Of a DNA stretch of 64,000 bases, positions 11,947-23,205 are shown in pieces. Each line of letters opens with the position of its first letter. The stretch's first letter is position 1. The DNA comes from Methylobacterium sp. (GTDB lineage Bacteria; Pseudomonadota; Alphaproteobacteria; Rhizobiales; Beijerinckiaceae), in the NCBI GenBank assembly GCA_020253445.1, contig JADCBP010000004.1:186001-250000 (forward strand), given 5' to 3'. The notes beneath the pieces are model-generated. The model did not search any database. It was not told the origin of the DNA and worked only from the letters and a program-made list of their open reading frames with translations. A program made the translations under genes and the position numbers.

Positions 11947-12247
11947 GCCCGTTCCCCGTCTCTCGCGCTGTCCCGACGGCCCTCCGGCCGAAGCTTGTCT
12001 TTCATAAGCCGGCCCAACGGCCCATGACAGGCCTGATGACGGCTTGTGCACAGCCATGGCGCCAGCATGCTCATGCCGTGCTCATGCCATGCTCGGCCAT
12101 TCTTTGATATGTTCTTTTTTTGTTCTTTTCAATCCCGTCAATCCGTGTCATGTTTTCTTGCGTAGAATCGGCATCGGGCAGGGGCCGGCTTGCGGGCGGG
12201 TTGGCGCGTGCCTAACTCTCGTGCAGCTCCACCGGTCACAGGTTCCC
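11947..12247. promoter_or_regulatory. Divergent ssb-uvrA intergenic region
   Basis: About 300 nt without a gene. It holds an 11-bp tandem repeat (12069-12100), a LexA-type box (12111-12125) and A+T-rich sequence. No open frame with a ribosome site and family similarity was seen. Promoters for both genes should lie here. Confidence 0.7.
12111..12125. promoter_or_regulatory. LexA box (SOS operator) for uvrA
   Basis: The sequence is GTTC, seven bases (all T), then GTTC, exactly the alphaproteobacterial LexA consensus GTTC-N7-GTTC. It lies 122 nt before the uvrA start and 165 nt before the ssb start, between the divergent genes. uvrA is a classical SOS gene, so LexA repression is very likely; whether ssb is also controlled is uncertain. 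Confidence 0.85.
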
Positions 12248-15187
<2,940 letters not shown>

Positions 15188-15591
15188 GGCGGCATGGATC
15201 GGGATCGCGAAGATCGTGATCGGGCAAGGCTCATCACGATCCAGGCGGCTGGCGGGCTTTGCCTGCCTTTCGCGCAATCCCCCGGCCCTTCCTTGCAGAA
15301 CCCTGATAATGCGGGAGAATTCTGGCTGCTCCAGACGCGAATGCGCTCCGGGCGGCGCGCGGGCCACGCCATGGGCTGCCCCTCCTGATCTGCAAAAAAC
15401 GCATAGATTCTGCCCAAAAAAGAGGCAATCATGCCTATTTTCCGCCTTTTTTGCACTGCACAAGAGCTTGCGAAACCGAGAGCGGTGACGCGGTTGGCGC
15501 GGTTCTCACGCGGGGTGGTCCGAAAGGATCCGATCCCGAGCGAGAGGGTCCGGCACCCCTGCCCCCGGTTCGCCAGTTTTGGAGAAAGACA
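15188..15591. other. Intergenic region between uvrA and the DUF1127 gene
   Basis: About 400 nt with no recognisable gene on either strand. A 64-codon frame from 15194 has a possible GAGG before its ATG but no resemblance to any family. An A+T-richer stretch at about 15385-15470, with runs of A and T, is the likely promoter area for the small gene downstream. Confidence 0.6.
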
Positions 15592-15747
15592 ATGATCCTG
15601 ACCACCCTCATCGGCCGCCTCAAGGCCTATCTGCGCTATCGTCGTTCCGTCGAGGTGCTTTCGCGCCTCACCGACCGCGAACTCGACGATATCGGCATCG
15701 CCCGCTGGCGCATCGACCAGGTGTCGCGGCAGATCGCAAACACCTGA
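15592..15747 (+). CDS. DUF1127 small protein
   Basis: A 51-residue basic protein of the DUF1127 family (YjiS-like), recognised from the C-terminal pattern RRSVEVLSRLTDRELDDIGI. GGAGAAAG precedes the ATG; the longer open frame upstream has no ribosome site. Small members in alphaproteobacteria have been linked to RNA turnover and to phosphate or carbon metabolism, but nothing here fixes the role. It is followed directly by a tandem array of terminator hairpins. Confidence 0.85.
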   Translation: MILTTLIGRLKAYLRYRRSVEVLSRLTDRELDDIGIARWRIDQVSRQIANT

Positions 15748-15794
15748 GCAAGCTCCCTGACGTGTTGGGGTCCTCCCTGCCCGAACACGCTCCT

Positions 15795-16003
15795 GGCCCG
15801 CCGGAAACGGCGGGCCTTTTTTCTTGCCCGGAAGGCTTCCTGGCCCGCCGGAAACGGCGGGCCTTTTTTCTTGCCCGGAAGGCTTCCTGGCCCGCCGGAA
15901 ACGGCGGGCCTTTTTTCTTGCCCGGAAGGCTTCCGGCCCGCCGGAAACGGCGGGCCTTTTTTCTTGCCCGGAAGGCTTCCTGCCCGCCGGAAACGGCAGA
16001 TCT
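15795..16003 (+). terminator. Tandem array of five terminator hairpins
   Basis: Four identical 22-nt hairpins (GGCCCGCC, loop GGAAAC, GGCGGGCC), each followed by six T, start at 15795, 15842, 15889 and 15935. A fifth degenerate copy spans about 15982-16003. The repeat period is 47, 47 and 46 nt. Each unit also holds the small palindrome GGAAGGCTTCC. The array sits after the DUF1127 gene and before trmFO, so it should insulate them strongly. Confidence 0.9.
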
Positions 16004-16107
16004 TTCTTCGCCATCGCATTCCAACGGTTTGACGCTTCCCCCGGCAAGGCCTAATTCCTCGACAGGGAAACAGGGCGTTGCGCGCCCGGAAAGCAGGGAT
16101 CAGCGGG

Positions 16108-17535
16108 ATGACCGAACCGGTTCATGTCATCGGTGGCGGGCTCGCCGGGAGCGAGGCGGCGTGGCAGATCGCGCAAAGCGGCGTGCCGGTGATGCTGCAT
16201 GAAATGCGCCCGGCGCGGATGACCGAAGCCCATAAGGGCCAGGGGCTTGCGGAACTCGTCTGCTCGAATTCCTTCCGCTCGGATGACAGCGATTCGAATG
16301 CTGTTGGCCTCATCCATCACGAGATGCGCCAGCTCGGCTCGCTCATCATGGCCTGCGGCGACCGGCACCAGGTGCCGGCGGGATCGGCGCTCGCGGTGGA
16401 TCGGGACGGATTCTCGGATGCCGTCACGGCCGCGCTGGAAGCGCATCCGCGGGTGACCATCGCGCGAGGCGAGATGGCCGGCCTTCCGCCGGAAGAATGG
16501 GACAACGTGATCATCGCGACCGGTCCCCTCACTTCGCCGGCGCTTGCCGAGGGCATTCGCGGGCTGACGGGTGAAACCTCGCTCGCTTTCTTCGATGCCA
16601 TCGCGCCGATCGTGCATCGCGAGAGCGTGGATATGGAGACGGCCTGGTTCCAGTCGCGTTACGACAAGGCCGGCCCCGGCGGCACGGGCGCGGATTATCT
16701 CAATTGCCCGATGGACAAGGCGCAATACCACGCTTTCGTGGAGGCCCTGCTCGCCGCCGAGAAGACCGAGTTCAAGGAATGGGAGAGGGATACCCCCTAT
16801 TTCGACGGCTGCCTGCCCATCGAGGTGATGGCCGAGCGCGGCGTCGAAACCCTTCGCCACGGGCCGATGAAGCCGGTTGGGCTCACCAACCCGCATGACC
16901 CGACCGTGAAACCCTATGCCATCGTGCAGCTGCGGCAGGATAACAAGCTCGGCACCTTGTTCAACATGGTCGGCTTCCAGACCAAGCTGAAACATGGCGA
17001 GCAGGGCCGCATCTTCCGGATGATCCCCGGCCTCGAAAATGCGGAATTCGCCCGCCTCGGCGGCATTCACCGCAACACCTATCTCAATTCGCCGCGCCTG
17101 CTTGATGGCCGACTGCGCCTGAAGATGCGCAGAAGCCTGCGCTTCGCAGGGCAGATCACCGGCTGCGAGGGCTATGTGGAAAGCGCGGCGGTGGGCCTGT
17201 TGGCCGGGCTTTTCGCGAGCCGGGAACGGTTGGGTCGCGAACTCGCCCTGCCGCCTTCCACAACGGCACTCGGCGCCTTGCTCAATCACATCACCGGCGG
17301 GCATATCGAGACCATCGATGCCGGCCCGCGCTCCTACCAGCCGATGAACATCAATTTCGGCCTGTTTCCACCGGTCACCGAGGCGCCGCGCGACGAGAGC
17401 GGCAAGCGCCTCCGCGGCTCGGAGAAAGCGCATGCGCGCAAGCGGATGATCACCGCACGGGCGAAGCAGGATCTCGCGGGCTGGATCGCGGCGCAGAACC
17501 TGCGCCCCGCCGCCCTGCCCGACGCGGCCGAGTGA
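16108..17535 (+). CDS. trmFO: Methylenetetrahydrofolate--tRNA-(uracil-5-)-methyltransferase
   Basis: Folate- and FAD-dependent enzyme that makes 5-methyluridine at tRNA position 54. The 475-residue product has an N-terminal FAD-binding GGGLAGSE (9-16) and the family blocks LVCSNSFRS near residue 52, [17 protein letters not shown] near 190-205 and [10 protein letters not shown] near 245. The C-terminal FAD region is [15 protein letters not shown]. The start at 16108 fits the family; the open frame extends ten codons upstream. Its stop lies inside the first unit of an 18-bp tandem repeat and faces the convergent phytoene synthase-like gene. Confidence 0.96.
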   Translation: MTEPVHVIGGGLAGSEAAWQIAQSGVPVMLHEMRPARMTEAHKGQGLAELVCSNSFRSDDSDSNAVGLIHHEMRQLGSLIMACGDRHQVPAGSALAVDRDGFSDAVTAALEAHPRVTIARGEMAGLPPEEWDNVIIATGPLTSPALAEGIRGLTGETSLAFFDAIAPIVHRESVDMETAWFQSRYDKAGPGGTGADYLNCPMDKAQYHAFVEALLAAEKTEFKEWERDTPYFDGCLPIEVMAERGVETLRHGPMKPVGLTNPHDPTVKPYAIVQLRQDNKLGTLFNMVGFQTKLKHGEQGRIFRMIPGLENAEFARLGGIHRNTYLNSPRLLDGRLRLKMRRSLRFAGQITGCEGYVESAAVGLLAGLFASRERLGRELALPPSTTALGALLNHITGGHIETIDAGPRSYQPMNINFGLFPPVTEAPRDESGKRLRGSEKAHARKRMITARAKQDLAGWIAAQNLRPAALPDAAE

Positions 17536-17577
17536 TCAACCGCGACCGAGTGATCAACCGCGACCGAGTGATCAACC
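17528..17577. repeat. 18-bp tandem repeat (2.8 copies) across two gene ends
   Basis: The unit CCGAGTGATCAACCGCGA is repeated at 17528, 17546 and, partly, 17564. Each unit contains the palindrome TGATCA. TGA in unit 1 is the trmFO stop. TCA in unit 3, read on the minus strand, is the stop of the convergent gene. Confidence 0.9.
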
Positions 17578-18477
17578 CGCGCGGCGCGAGAGCCATGCGC
17601 CGCGCGCGATGTGCCAGAGGCGGCCGAGCGGACTCAACCCGATGTAACTCTCGAAGGGGTCGTAATCCGGCCGCTCCATCTGCCGCAGCAAGGGCTCGCA
17701 GAGCGTGACGGGATAGAAGGCCGGCGCGATTGCCGGGTGGATCTCGCGGATGCCCGCGCGCAGGGTCAAGAGATGGCCGCGGGCGCGCTCGCGCATGGCG
17801 GCAAGTGCCGCGCGGAGGCGCTCGCTGTCCTTGCCCTCGAAGATTTCCTCATGTGTCACGCCACAGGCGATCAGCACCTCATGCGGCACATAGCATTGCT
17901 GGCGCCGGGCATGGATGGGGAAGGCGCGCAGCAGACCCGTGATCGCGTAGGTCACGCCCGCCTGCCCGCACAATGCGGCCGAGCCCGGCTCCTCGCCGCC
18001 CGCGAGAATGATCGAGGCGAGGCGGATCAGCGCTGATGAGGTTTCCCCGCAATAGCCCTCGAGGTCGAGCCAGGTCGGCATCGGGTCATCATAGAGGTCG
18101 AAACTGCGAGCCTCGATCAGGTTGAGGAAAGGCTCCGGCGGCAGGCGGAAACGTCTCATGGTATCCAGCAGGGCCGCCGCGACCGGGTGCGACCGCGCAG
18201 CCTCGCCAGCTGCGCAGGAGAGCGCCTCCCGCCACCATTGATGACGGATCTCGCCGGGAATCGCCTCGCTCACCATGTCGCGCACGCGGGCGATCTCGCA
18301 GTTGAAGGCATGGAGCGCGAAAAGCGGCGGGCGCGAGGGAGCCGGGGCGAAAAGGATCGCAGCATAGCGATCGGGATCTTCGGCGCGCACCACCGCACGG
18401 CAGGCTTCGAAGGCCGAAGCGAGTGGCGCCGTCTCGATCTCCGCGATCGGCTGGTGATGGCGACTGGCGATCGTCAT
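17572..18477 (-). CDS. Squalene/phytoene synthase-family protein, NDUFAF6-like
   Basis: A 301-residue all-helical prenyl synthase-fold protein. Sequence blocks AFNCEIARVRDMVSE (near residue 57) and YCGETSSALIRLA (near 141) lack the paired Asp-rich motifs (DxxxD) of active squalene or phytoene synthases. They resemble NDUFAF6, a mitochondrial complex I assembly factor of the same fold. A catalytic prenyl synthase is therefore doubtful and a complex I assembly role is a reasonable inference. No carotenoid or hopanoid genes are near. It follows a DUF498 (NDUFAF3-like) gene and secF on the same strand. Confidence 0.8.
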   Translation of the reverse strand: MTIASRHHQPIAEIETAPLASAFEACRAVVRAEDPDRYAAILFAPAPSRPPLFALHAFNCEIARVRDMVSEAIPGEIRHQWWREALSCAAGEAARSHPVAAALLDTMRRFRLPPEPFLNLIEARSFDLYDDPMPTWLDLEGYCGETSSALIRLASIILAGGEEPGSAALCGQAGVTYAITGLLRAFPIHARRQQCYVPHEVLIACGVTHEEIFEGKDSERLRAALAAMRERARGHLLTLRAGIREIHPAIAPAFYPVTLCEPLLRQMERPDYDPFESYIGLSPLGRLWHIARGAWLSRRAG

Positions 18478-18567
18478 TTCGCGAACTTTCCCCTTGGGCC
18501 CATATGGTGCCAGCGCGGGAAAGGAAAAGAGCGGAAGATTGCTCTGACGCGAAATCCGCCCGGAGGC

Positions 18568-18954
18568 TCAGGCCATGCGCATGAGCAAGGCAGCCACGCG
18601 CCGGTTTTCGGCCAGAAGCACGTTATAGGTGCGGGCGGCCGCAGGCGTATCCATGAATTCGGGCCGGAAACCGGCTTCGCGGAGGCGATCCGCCAGCGGG
18701 CCGATGGGCAGCACGGCCTTCCGGCCCGAGCCGATGATCAGCAGTTCGATCGCCTCTTGTTCCGCACGGAGGGGGGCGAGATCGGCGTCACGGACCTGCG
18801 CCAGATCATCCACCGGCCATGCCCGGATGCCGGAGGGCAAGGCGAGGATCGAGCCGGGATGCGCCATGCCCGCGAAGCGGAAACCATCCGCGCCATAGCC
18901 CTCGATGGGGTGTCGGCCCGGCGCGAAACCCGGGGCGGGCGCGAGCCTAGTCAT
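18568..18954 (-). CDS. Mth938-like domain (DUF498/NDUFAF3 family) protein
   Basis: A 128-residue single-domain protein of the DUF498/Mth938 family. Supporting blocks are IEGYGADGFRFAG near the N-terminus, ELLIIGSGRK near 70-80 and MDTPAAARTYNVLLAENRRV near 100-120. The eukaryotic member NDUFAF3 helps assemble respiratory complex I, and proximity of its bacterial relatives to secD-secF has been noted. Its ATG overlaps the secF stop by 4 nt, indicating coupling with the Sec genes. Confidence 0.88.
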   Translation of the reverse strand: MTRLAPAPGFAPGRHPIEGYGADGFRFAGMAHPGSILALPSGIRAWPVDDLAQVRDADLAPLRAEQEAIELLIIGSGRKAVLPIGPLADRLREAGFRPEFMDTPAAARTYNVLLAENRRVAALLMRMA

Positions 18955-19901
18955 CGGGCCGGTGCAGGCGTGGTCTTGTCCGCCGGCTTCTCGGAGCCGA
19001 CACCTTCGCCGACGCGCACGCCGAGATAGATCAGGATGGGCGCCGCCACGAAGATCGAGGAATAGGTGCCGATGAGCACGCCGAAGAGCAGCGCGATGCA
19101 GAAGCCCCAGATCGCGTCACCCCCGAAGATCGACAATGCGATCAGCGCGAGAATGGTCGTGACCGAGGTGATGACCGTGCGCGGCAGGGTCGAGTTCATC
19201 GACAGGTCGAGAAGCTCGAAGAGCTTGATCTTCTTGTATTTGCGCAGCAATTCGCGCACGCGATCGTAAACGACGACCGTGTCGTTCAGCGAATAGCCGA
19301 TGATGGTGAGGATCGCCGCGATCGAGGTCTGGTCGAACTGGATCTGCGTCACGGCGAAGAAGCCGATGGTCAGCACGAGATCGTGCATCGTCGCGATCAC
19401 GGCCCCCACCGCGAACTGCCACTCATAGCGGAACCACAGATAGATGAGGATCGTGAGGATGGCCAGCAGCACGCCAATCGTGCCGTTCTGCACGAGTTCC
19501 TGGCTCACGCGCGGGCCTACAACCTCAACCTTGCGGAAGTCATAATCCTTCTCGAAGGCCTGCCGCAGCTTCACCACCACCTCGGCCTGCGCGCGATCGC
19601 CACCGTCCTGCAGGCCGACGCGCAGGAGCACCTCGCGCGGGCCACCGAATTCCTGCACCTCGACATCCCCGAAGCCGAGCCTGTTCGCTTCCTCGCGGAT
19701 CAGCGCGACATTGGCGCGATCACCCCGGGCTTGCAGTTCCACCACCGTGCCCCCCTTGAAGTCGATGCCGACATTGAGGCCGAGCCAGAGGAAGGCCACC
19801 ACCGAAACGATGGAGGCGATCGCCGAGAACGGGAAGCTGAAGCGCCGGAAGCGCATGAAGCCGAATTTGGTGTTGTCGGGGACGATGCGCAGAAGTTTCA
19901 T
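18951..19901 (-). CDS. secF: Protein translocase subunit SecF
   Basis: A 316-residue inner-membrane partner of SecD that uses proton motive force to help late steps of Sec export. There are six membrane segments: one near 18-38, then a periplasmic domain with VGIDFKGGT, then five from about 135 onward. The family block IGYSLNDTVVVYDRVRE is near 215. The start at 19901 begins MKLLRIVPDNTKF, typical of alphaproteobacterial SecF; the open frame runs 29 codons further upstream into secD. It ends with a Pro/Ala/Lys-rich tail overlapping the next gene. Confidence 0.96.
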   Translation of the reverse strand: MKLLRIVPDNTKFGFMRFRRFSFPFSAIASIVSVVAFLWLGLNVGIDFKGGTVVELQARGDRANVALIREEANRLGFGDVEVQEFGGPREVLLRVGLQDGGDRAQAEVVVKLRQAFEKDYDFRKVEVVGPRVSQELVQNGTIGVLLAILTILIYLWFRYEWQFAVGAVIATMHDLVLTIGFFAVTQIQFDQTSIAAILTIIGYSLNDTVVVYDRVRELLRKYKKIKLFELLDLSMNSTLPRTVITSVTTILALIALSIFGGDAIWGFCIALLFGVLIGTYSSIFVAAPILIYLGVRVGEGVGSEKPADKTTPAPAR

Positions 19902-19948
19902 CGGGCAAGAACCTGTCTGGAGCCGAGGGAGGGTGGCGGAAGGCCTCC

Positions 19949-21547
19949 TCAGATCGGCACCACCTTGGGTTTGAACCAGCGATACCACGCCGCAACCATG
20001 ATGCGGGTGAGCGTGAACGCGGTGAAGATCGTCGTGAGAATGCCGAGGCAGAGCGTGACCGCGAATCCCTTGATGGAGCCCGTTCCCACGAGATAGAGGA
20101 TCGCGCCGGCGAGAAAGGTCGTGATGTTCGCATCGAGAATCGTCGCGAGCGCCCGCGTGAAGCCGGCATCGAGCGCCAAAGCCGCGCCGCGTCCCGCCGC
20201 CTGCTCCTCGCGGATGCGCTCGTAGATCAGCACGTTGGAATCAACCGCCATCGCGAGCGTCAGCACGATGCCGGCAATGCCCGGCAGCGTCAGCGTCGAG
20301 CCGAGCGCCGACATCAGCGCGAAGATCAGCATCACGTTCGCGACGAGCGCGATGAGCGCGATGACGCCGAACACGCCATAGGTCGCGATCGAGAAGACCA
20401 CGATCGCGCCGGCCGAGACCATGGAGGCGAGCGTGGCGGCGGCAATCGAATCCCTGCCCAGGCCGGGGCCGACCGTGCGTTCCTCGACGAGCGTGAAGGA
20501 GGCCGGCAGCGCGCCGGAGCGCAGCAGGATCGCGAGACGGTTGGCGGCTTCCACCGTGAAGCGGCCCGAAATCTGCCCCTGCCCTTGCGTGATCGGCGAG
20601 ATGATGCGCGGCGCGGAGATCACGCGGTTATCGAGCACGATGGCGAAGGGCTTGCCGACATTGGCGGTGGTGGCGGTCGCGAAAGCCTGCGCGCCACGCA
20701 CATTGAAGCGGAAATTCACCACCGGTTCGCTGGTGCGCTGGTCGAAGCCCGGCTCGGCGGAGACGAGATCCTCGCCCCGCACCAGAATGCGCCGCTCGAT
20801 GGTGATCGTGCCGCCCGCTTCCTCGGCATAGGGCAAGGTTTCGACCTCCGCCGCCGGCGCGCCGGGTTCGGCCACCATGCGGAATTCGAGCTTGCCGGGC
20901 TGGAGAACGTCGGTGATCTCCTTGGAATTCGTGGCACCCGGCATCTGCACCACGATGCGGTCGAGGCCCTGGCGCTGGATCACCGGCTCCTTCACGCCCT
21001 CGGGGTCGAGGCGGCGGCGGAAGATCTCGATCGACTGGTTCACCGCGCGGCCGATCTTGTCGTTGATCTCGGCATCCGTGATCGTCAGCGTGATGAGGCC
21101 GTCGCCGGAATCGACCACTTCAAGATTGCGCTGCCCGGTCTGCCCGATCAGCGCATTGGTGATGGGCTGCGCGAGTTCCTGCAGCTTCGGCAGGACGCGC
21201 GCGCGGTTCGCGGCATCGCTGATTCGCACGGCGACGCCGCGATTCTGCGCGACGATTCCGCCCGTCGGCGCCACGCGCTCGTTGCGCAGCACGCGGCGCA
21301 CATCTTCCTGCAATTGCCGTGTCATGTCACGCAGGAGCCCCGGTCGGTCGACCTCGAGCATCACATGCACGCCGCCCTGCAGGTCGAGCCCGAGTTTCAC
21401 CGCGCCCTTCGGCACCATGAAGGATGGCAGGTAGCCCGCAAGCGTGCGAACGACCTGATCGCCAAAGATGGTCGGCAGCGTCAGGTAGGCGCCAACGAAC
21501 AGCGTGAAGGCGATCAGGACGGTTTTGAGGGTCGATTGCCGGAACAT
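19949..21547 (-). CDS. secD: Protein translocase subunit SecD
   Basis: A 532-residue inner-membrane protein with one N-terminal membrane helix (about 5-27), a large periplasmic P1 domain with KLGLDLQGGVHVMLEV, and five C-terminal helices. AVDSNVLIYERIREE is the conserved segment before transmembrane helix 5. The start at 21547 is preceded by AGGGAT; an in-frame codon 11 residues earlier is not needed. It lies 47 nt upstream of secF and downstream of yajC, forming yajC-secD-secF. Confidence 0.96.
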   Translation of the reverse strand: MFRQSTLKTVLIAFTLFVGAYLTLPTIFGDQVVRTLAGYLPSFMVPKGAVKLGLDLQGGVHVMLEVDRPGLLRDMTRQLQEDVRRVLRNERVAPTGGIVAQNRGVAVRISDAANRARVLPKLQELAQPITNALIGQTGQRNLEVVDSGDGLITLTITDAEINDKIGRAVNQSIEIFRRRLDPEGVKEPVIQRQGLDRIVVQMPGATNSKEITDVLQPGKLEFRMVAEPGAPAAEVETLPYAEEAGGTITIERRILVRGEDLVSAEPGFDQRTSEPVVNFRFNVRGAQAFATATTANVGKPFAIVLDNRVISAPRIISPITQGQGQISGRFTVEAANRLAILLRSGALPASFTLVEERTVGPGLGRDSIAAATLASMVSAGAIVVFSIATYGVFGVIALIALVANVMLIFALMSALGSTLTLPGIAGIVLTLAMAVDSNVLIYERIREEQAAGRGAALALDAGFTRALATILDANITTFLAGAILYLVGTGSIKGFAVTLCLGILTTIFTAFTLTRIMVAAWYRWFKPKVVPI

Positions 21548-21628
21548 GGAAATCCCTGAACAAGGCCGCTGGCGGGGCATTTCGGCGCGGGCGGGGCGGC
21601 GCGCTCCGCCTCACCCGGCGAGAAGGCG

Positions 21629-21955
21629 TCAGCCGGCGCTGGGCTCGCTCTTCACGCGCAGCTCGGCGACCATGCCGCGCAGCATGCGAACCTTGACGCT
21701 GTCCGAGATCTCCACCTCGATCTCGTTGTCGTCGATGACCTTGGTGATCTTCGCGATCATCCCGTTATTCATCACGATCACGTCGCCGCGGCGGAGGTTC
21801 TTCACCATTTCCTGATGGGCCTTCGCACGCCGCTGCTGCGGCCGGATCAGCAGGAAATACATGATGATCAGCACGAGGCCGAACGGCAGCAGCTGAACGA
21901 AAAGATCCGTGCCGCCGGGGGCAGCCGCGCCTTGTGCGAAAGCAGGGGTAATCAC
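21629..21955 (-). CDS. yajC: Preprotein translocase subunit YajC
   Basis: A 108-residue single-pass membrane protein of the SecDF-YajC complex. A GTG start gives a short N-terminal part followed by the membrane helix LLPFGLVLIIMYFLLIRPQQ (about 22-41), then the RRGDVIVMNNGMIAKIT soluble domain. GGAG lies about ten bases before the GTG. It heads the yajC-secD-secF-DUF498 transcription unit; a candidate promoter lies about 60-85 nt upstream. Confidence 0.94.
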   Translation of the reverse strand: MITPAFAQGAAAPGGTDLFVQLLPFGLVLIIMYFLLIRPQQRRAKAHQEMVKNLRRGDVIVMNNGMIAKITKVIDDNEIEVEISDSVKVRMLRGMVAELRVKSEPSAG

Positions 21956-22012
21956 GAGCGTTTCACTCCATCAGGTCGGGCGGGAAAAGCCCGGAAATCA
22001 TATGTCGGGGCG

Positions 22013-22040
22013 TATATAATCGCTCGCCCCGGAAACGCAA
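22013..22040 (-). promoter_or_regulatory. Candidate promoter for yajC-secDF
   Basis: On the minus strand TTGCGT (22040-22035) and TATATA (22018-22013) are separated by 16 nt, about 58 nt before the yajC start. The region also reads TATAAT on the plus strand, facing the DUF815 gene, but without a good -35 there. Pattern-based only. Confidence 0.35.
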
Positions 22041-22150
22041 ACCAAAGCGGGCCCGGCATGGCACGCGGGCCACAGGCCTTTCCACGGATACATTGATCGG
22101 AGAGCCGGTTCCCGCTAATCCCGCGCGAGATCGCCAAGGATGAACCGCGC

Positions 22151-23020
22151 ATGAGCCTGCCCCCTTCCCCGGAACTCGAGCCGCTGCTGACCCGGATCGC
22201 CGAAGCCCTGGAAAGGCTGGCGCCGCCGACCCCGCCCGCGCCGGATTTTGCGAGCGCCGATGCCTTTCTCTGGAATGCCGCCCGCGGGGCGCTGCAGCCG
22301 GTATTCAGGGTCAATCGCATCCCGCTGGCGCTTCTCGTGGGCATCGATCATGTCCGCGACATTCTCGTGGAGAACACCCGCCGTTTCGCGAAAGGTTTTC
22401 CGGCCAACAACGTGCTGCTCTGGGGGGCGCGCGGCATGGGCAAGTCGAGCCTCGTGAAGAGCGCGCATGGCGCGATGACCGCCGAGGGTTTGCCGCTGAA
22501 GCTCGTGGAAATTCACCGCGAGGATATCAATTCCCTGCCCGCGCTGATGAACAGCCTGCGGCATGCGCCGCATCGATTCATCCTCTATTGCGACGATCTC
22601 TCCTTCGATAGCGGCGAAACCTCCTACAAGGCGCTGAAGGCCGTGCTGGATGGCGGCATCGAGGGCCGGCCGGAAAACGTGCTGTTCTACGCGACCTCCA
22701 ATCGCCGGCATCTCCTGCCGCGCGACATGATCGAGAATGAACGTGCCACCGCCATCAATCCCGGCGAGGCGGTCGAGGAGAAGGTCTCGCTGTCGGATCG
22801 TTTCGGGCTCTGGCTTGGCGTCCATAAATGCAGCCAGGACGATTATCTCGGCATGATCGACGCCTATGCCGCCCATTTCGGCCTCGAGATGGACCGCGAG
22901 CGCCTGCATTGGGAGGCGCTGGAATGGTCCACCACGCGCGGCAGCCGCGCGGGCCGCGTGGCCTTCCAGTTCATCCAGGATCTGGCGGGGCGCATGGGGC
23001 GTGCGATGGAGGTTGCCTGA
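22151..23020 (+). CDS. DUF815-family AAA-type ATPase
   Basis: A 289-residue ATPase of the DUF815 family. Walker A is GARGMGKSS (92-100), Walker B is FILYCDDLSF (143-152) and a likely sensor is YATSNRRHL near 175. Other blocks include PANNVLLWG and VEEKVSLSDRFGLW. The function of the family is not established. CAAGGATG precedes the ATG. It is divergent from yajC. After its TGA the same frame stays open for 45 more codons with coding-like composition (see findings). Confidence 0.9.
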   Translation: MSLPPSPELEPLLTRIAEALERLAPPTPPAPDFASADAFLWNAARGALQPVFRVNRIPLALLVGIDHVRDILVENTRRFAKGFPANNVLLWGARGMGKSSLVKSAHGAMTAEGLPLKLVEIHREDINSLPALMNSLRHAPHRFILYCDDLSFDSGETSYKALKAVLDGGIEGRPENVLFYATSNRRHLLPRDMIENERATAINPGEAVEEKVSLSDRFGLWLGVHKCSQDDYLGMIDAYAAHFGLEMDRERLHWEALEWSTTRGSRAGRVAFQFIQDLAGRMGRAMEVA

Positions 23021-23062
23021 GCGCTCGCACGTCTCGACGAGATCGAGACGGCGATCATCGGC

Positions 23063-23158
23063 ATGACCGAGGTCATTGGCGGTCTTTCGCCCGTCGCGCG
23101 GGCCTTCCTGCGGGCGGTGCCGGAATTGTGGACGAGTTCCCGAATTCCCGCGCCGTGA
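23063..23158 (+). CDS. Possible small ORF in frame after the DUF815 stop
   Basis: The DUF815 reading frame continues past its TGA for 45 codons (23021-23158) with strongly G/C-ending third positions; the first ATG in it is at 23063 and gives 31 residues. The peptide includes MTEVIGGLSPVARAFLRAV, which looks protein-like, but no ribosome site precedes the ATG and no family is recognised. It may be a C-terminal remnant, a tiny gene, or chance. Confidence 0.25.
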   Translation: MTEVIGGLSPVARAFLRAVPELWTSSRIPAP

Positions 23159-23205
23159 TCGACGCCGAACGGCTTCGCCACGCCCGCCTTCCTCCCCCGA
23201 GCGGA

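Noticed and set aside
15194-15388. 64-codon frame after uvrA
   Set aside because: A weak GAGG precedes it, but composition and translation are not protein-like and no similarity is seen.
15795-16003. CRISPR-like look of the regular 47-nt repeats
   Set aside because: The whole unit is repeated, with no unique spacers, and each unit is a hairpin plus T-tract. It is a terminator array; no cas genes are present.
17572-18477. Carotenoid or hopanoid pathway gene
   Set aside because: The DxxxD motifs needed for prenyl condensation are not present and no pathway genes are adjacent, so I did not assign a terpenoid role.
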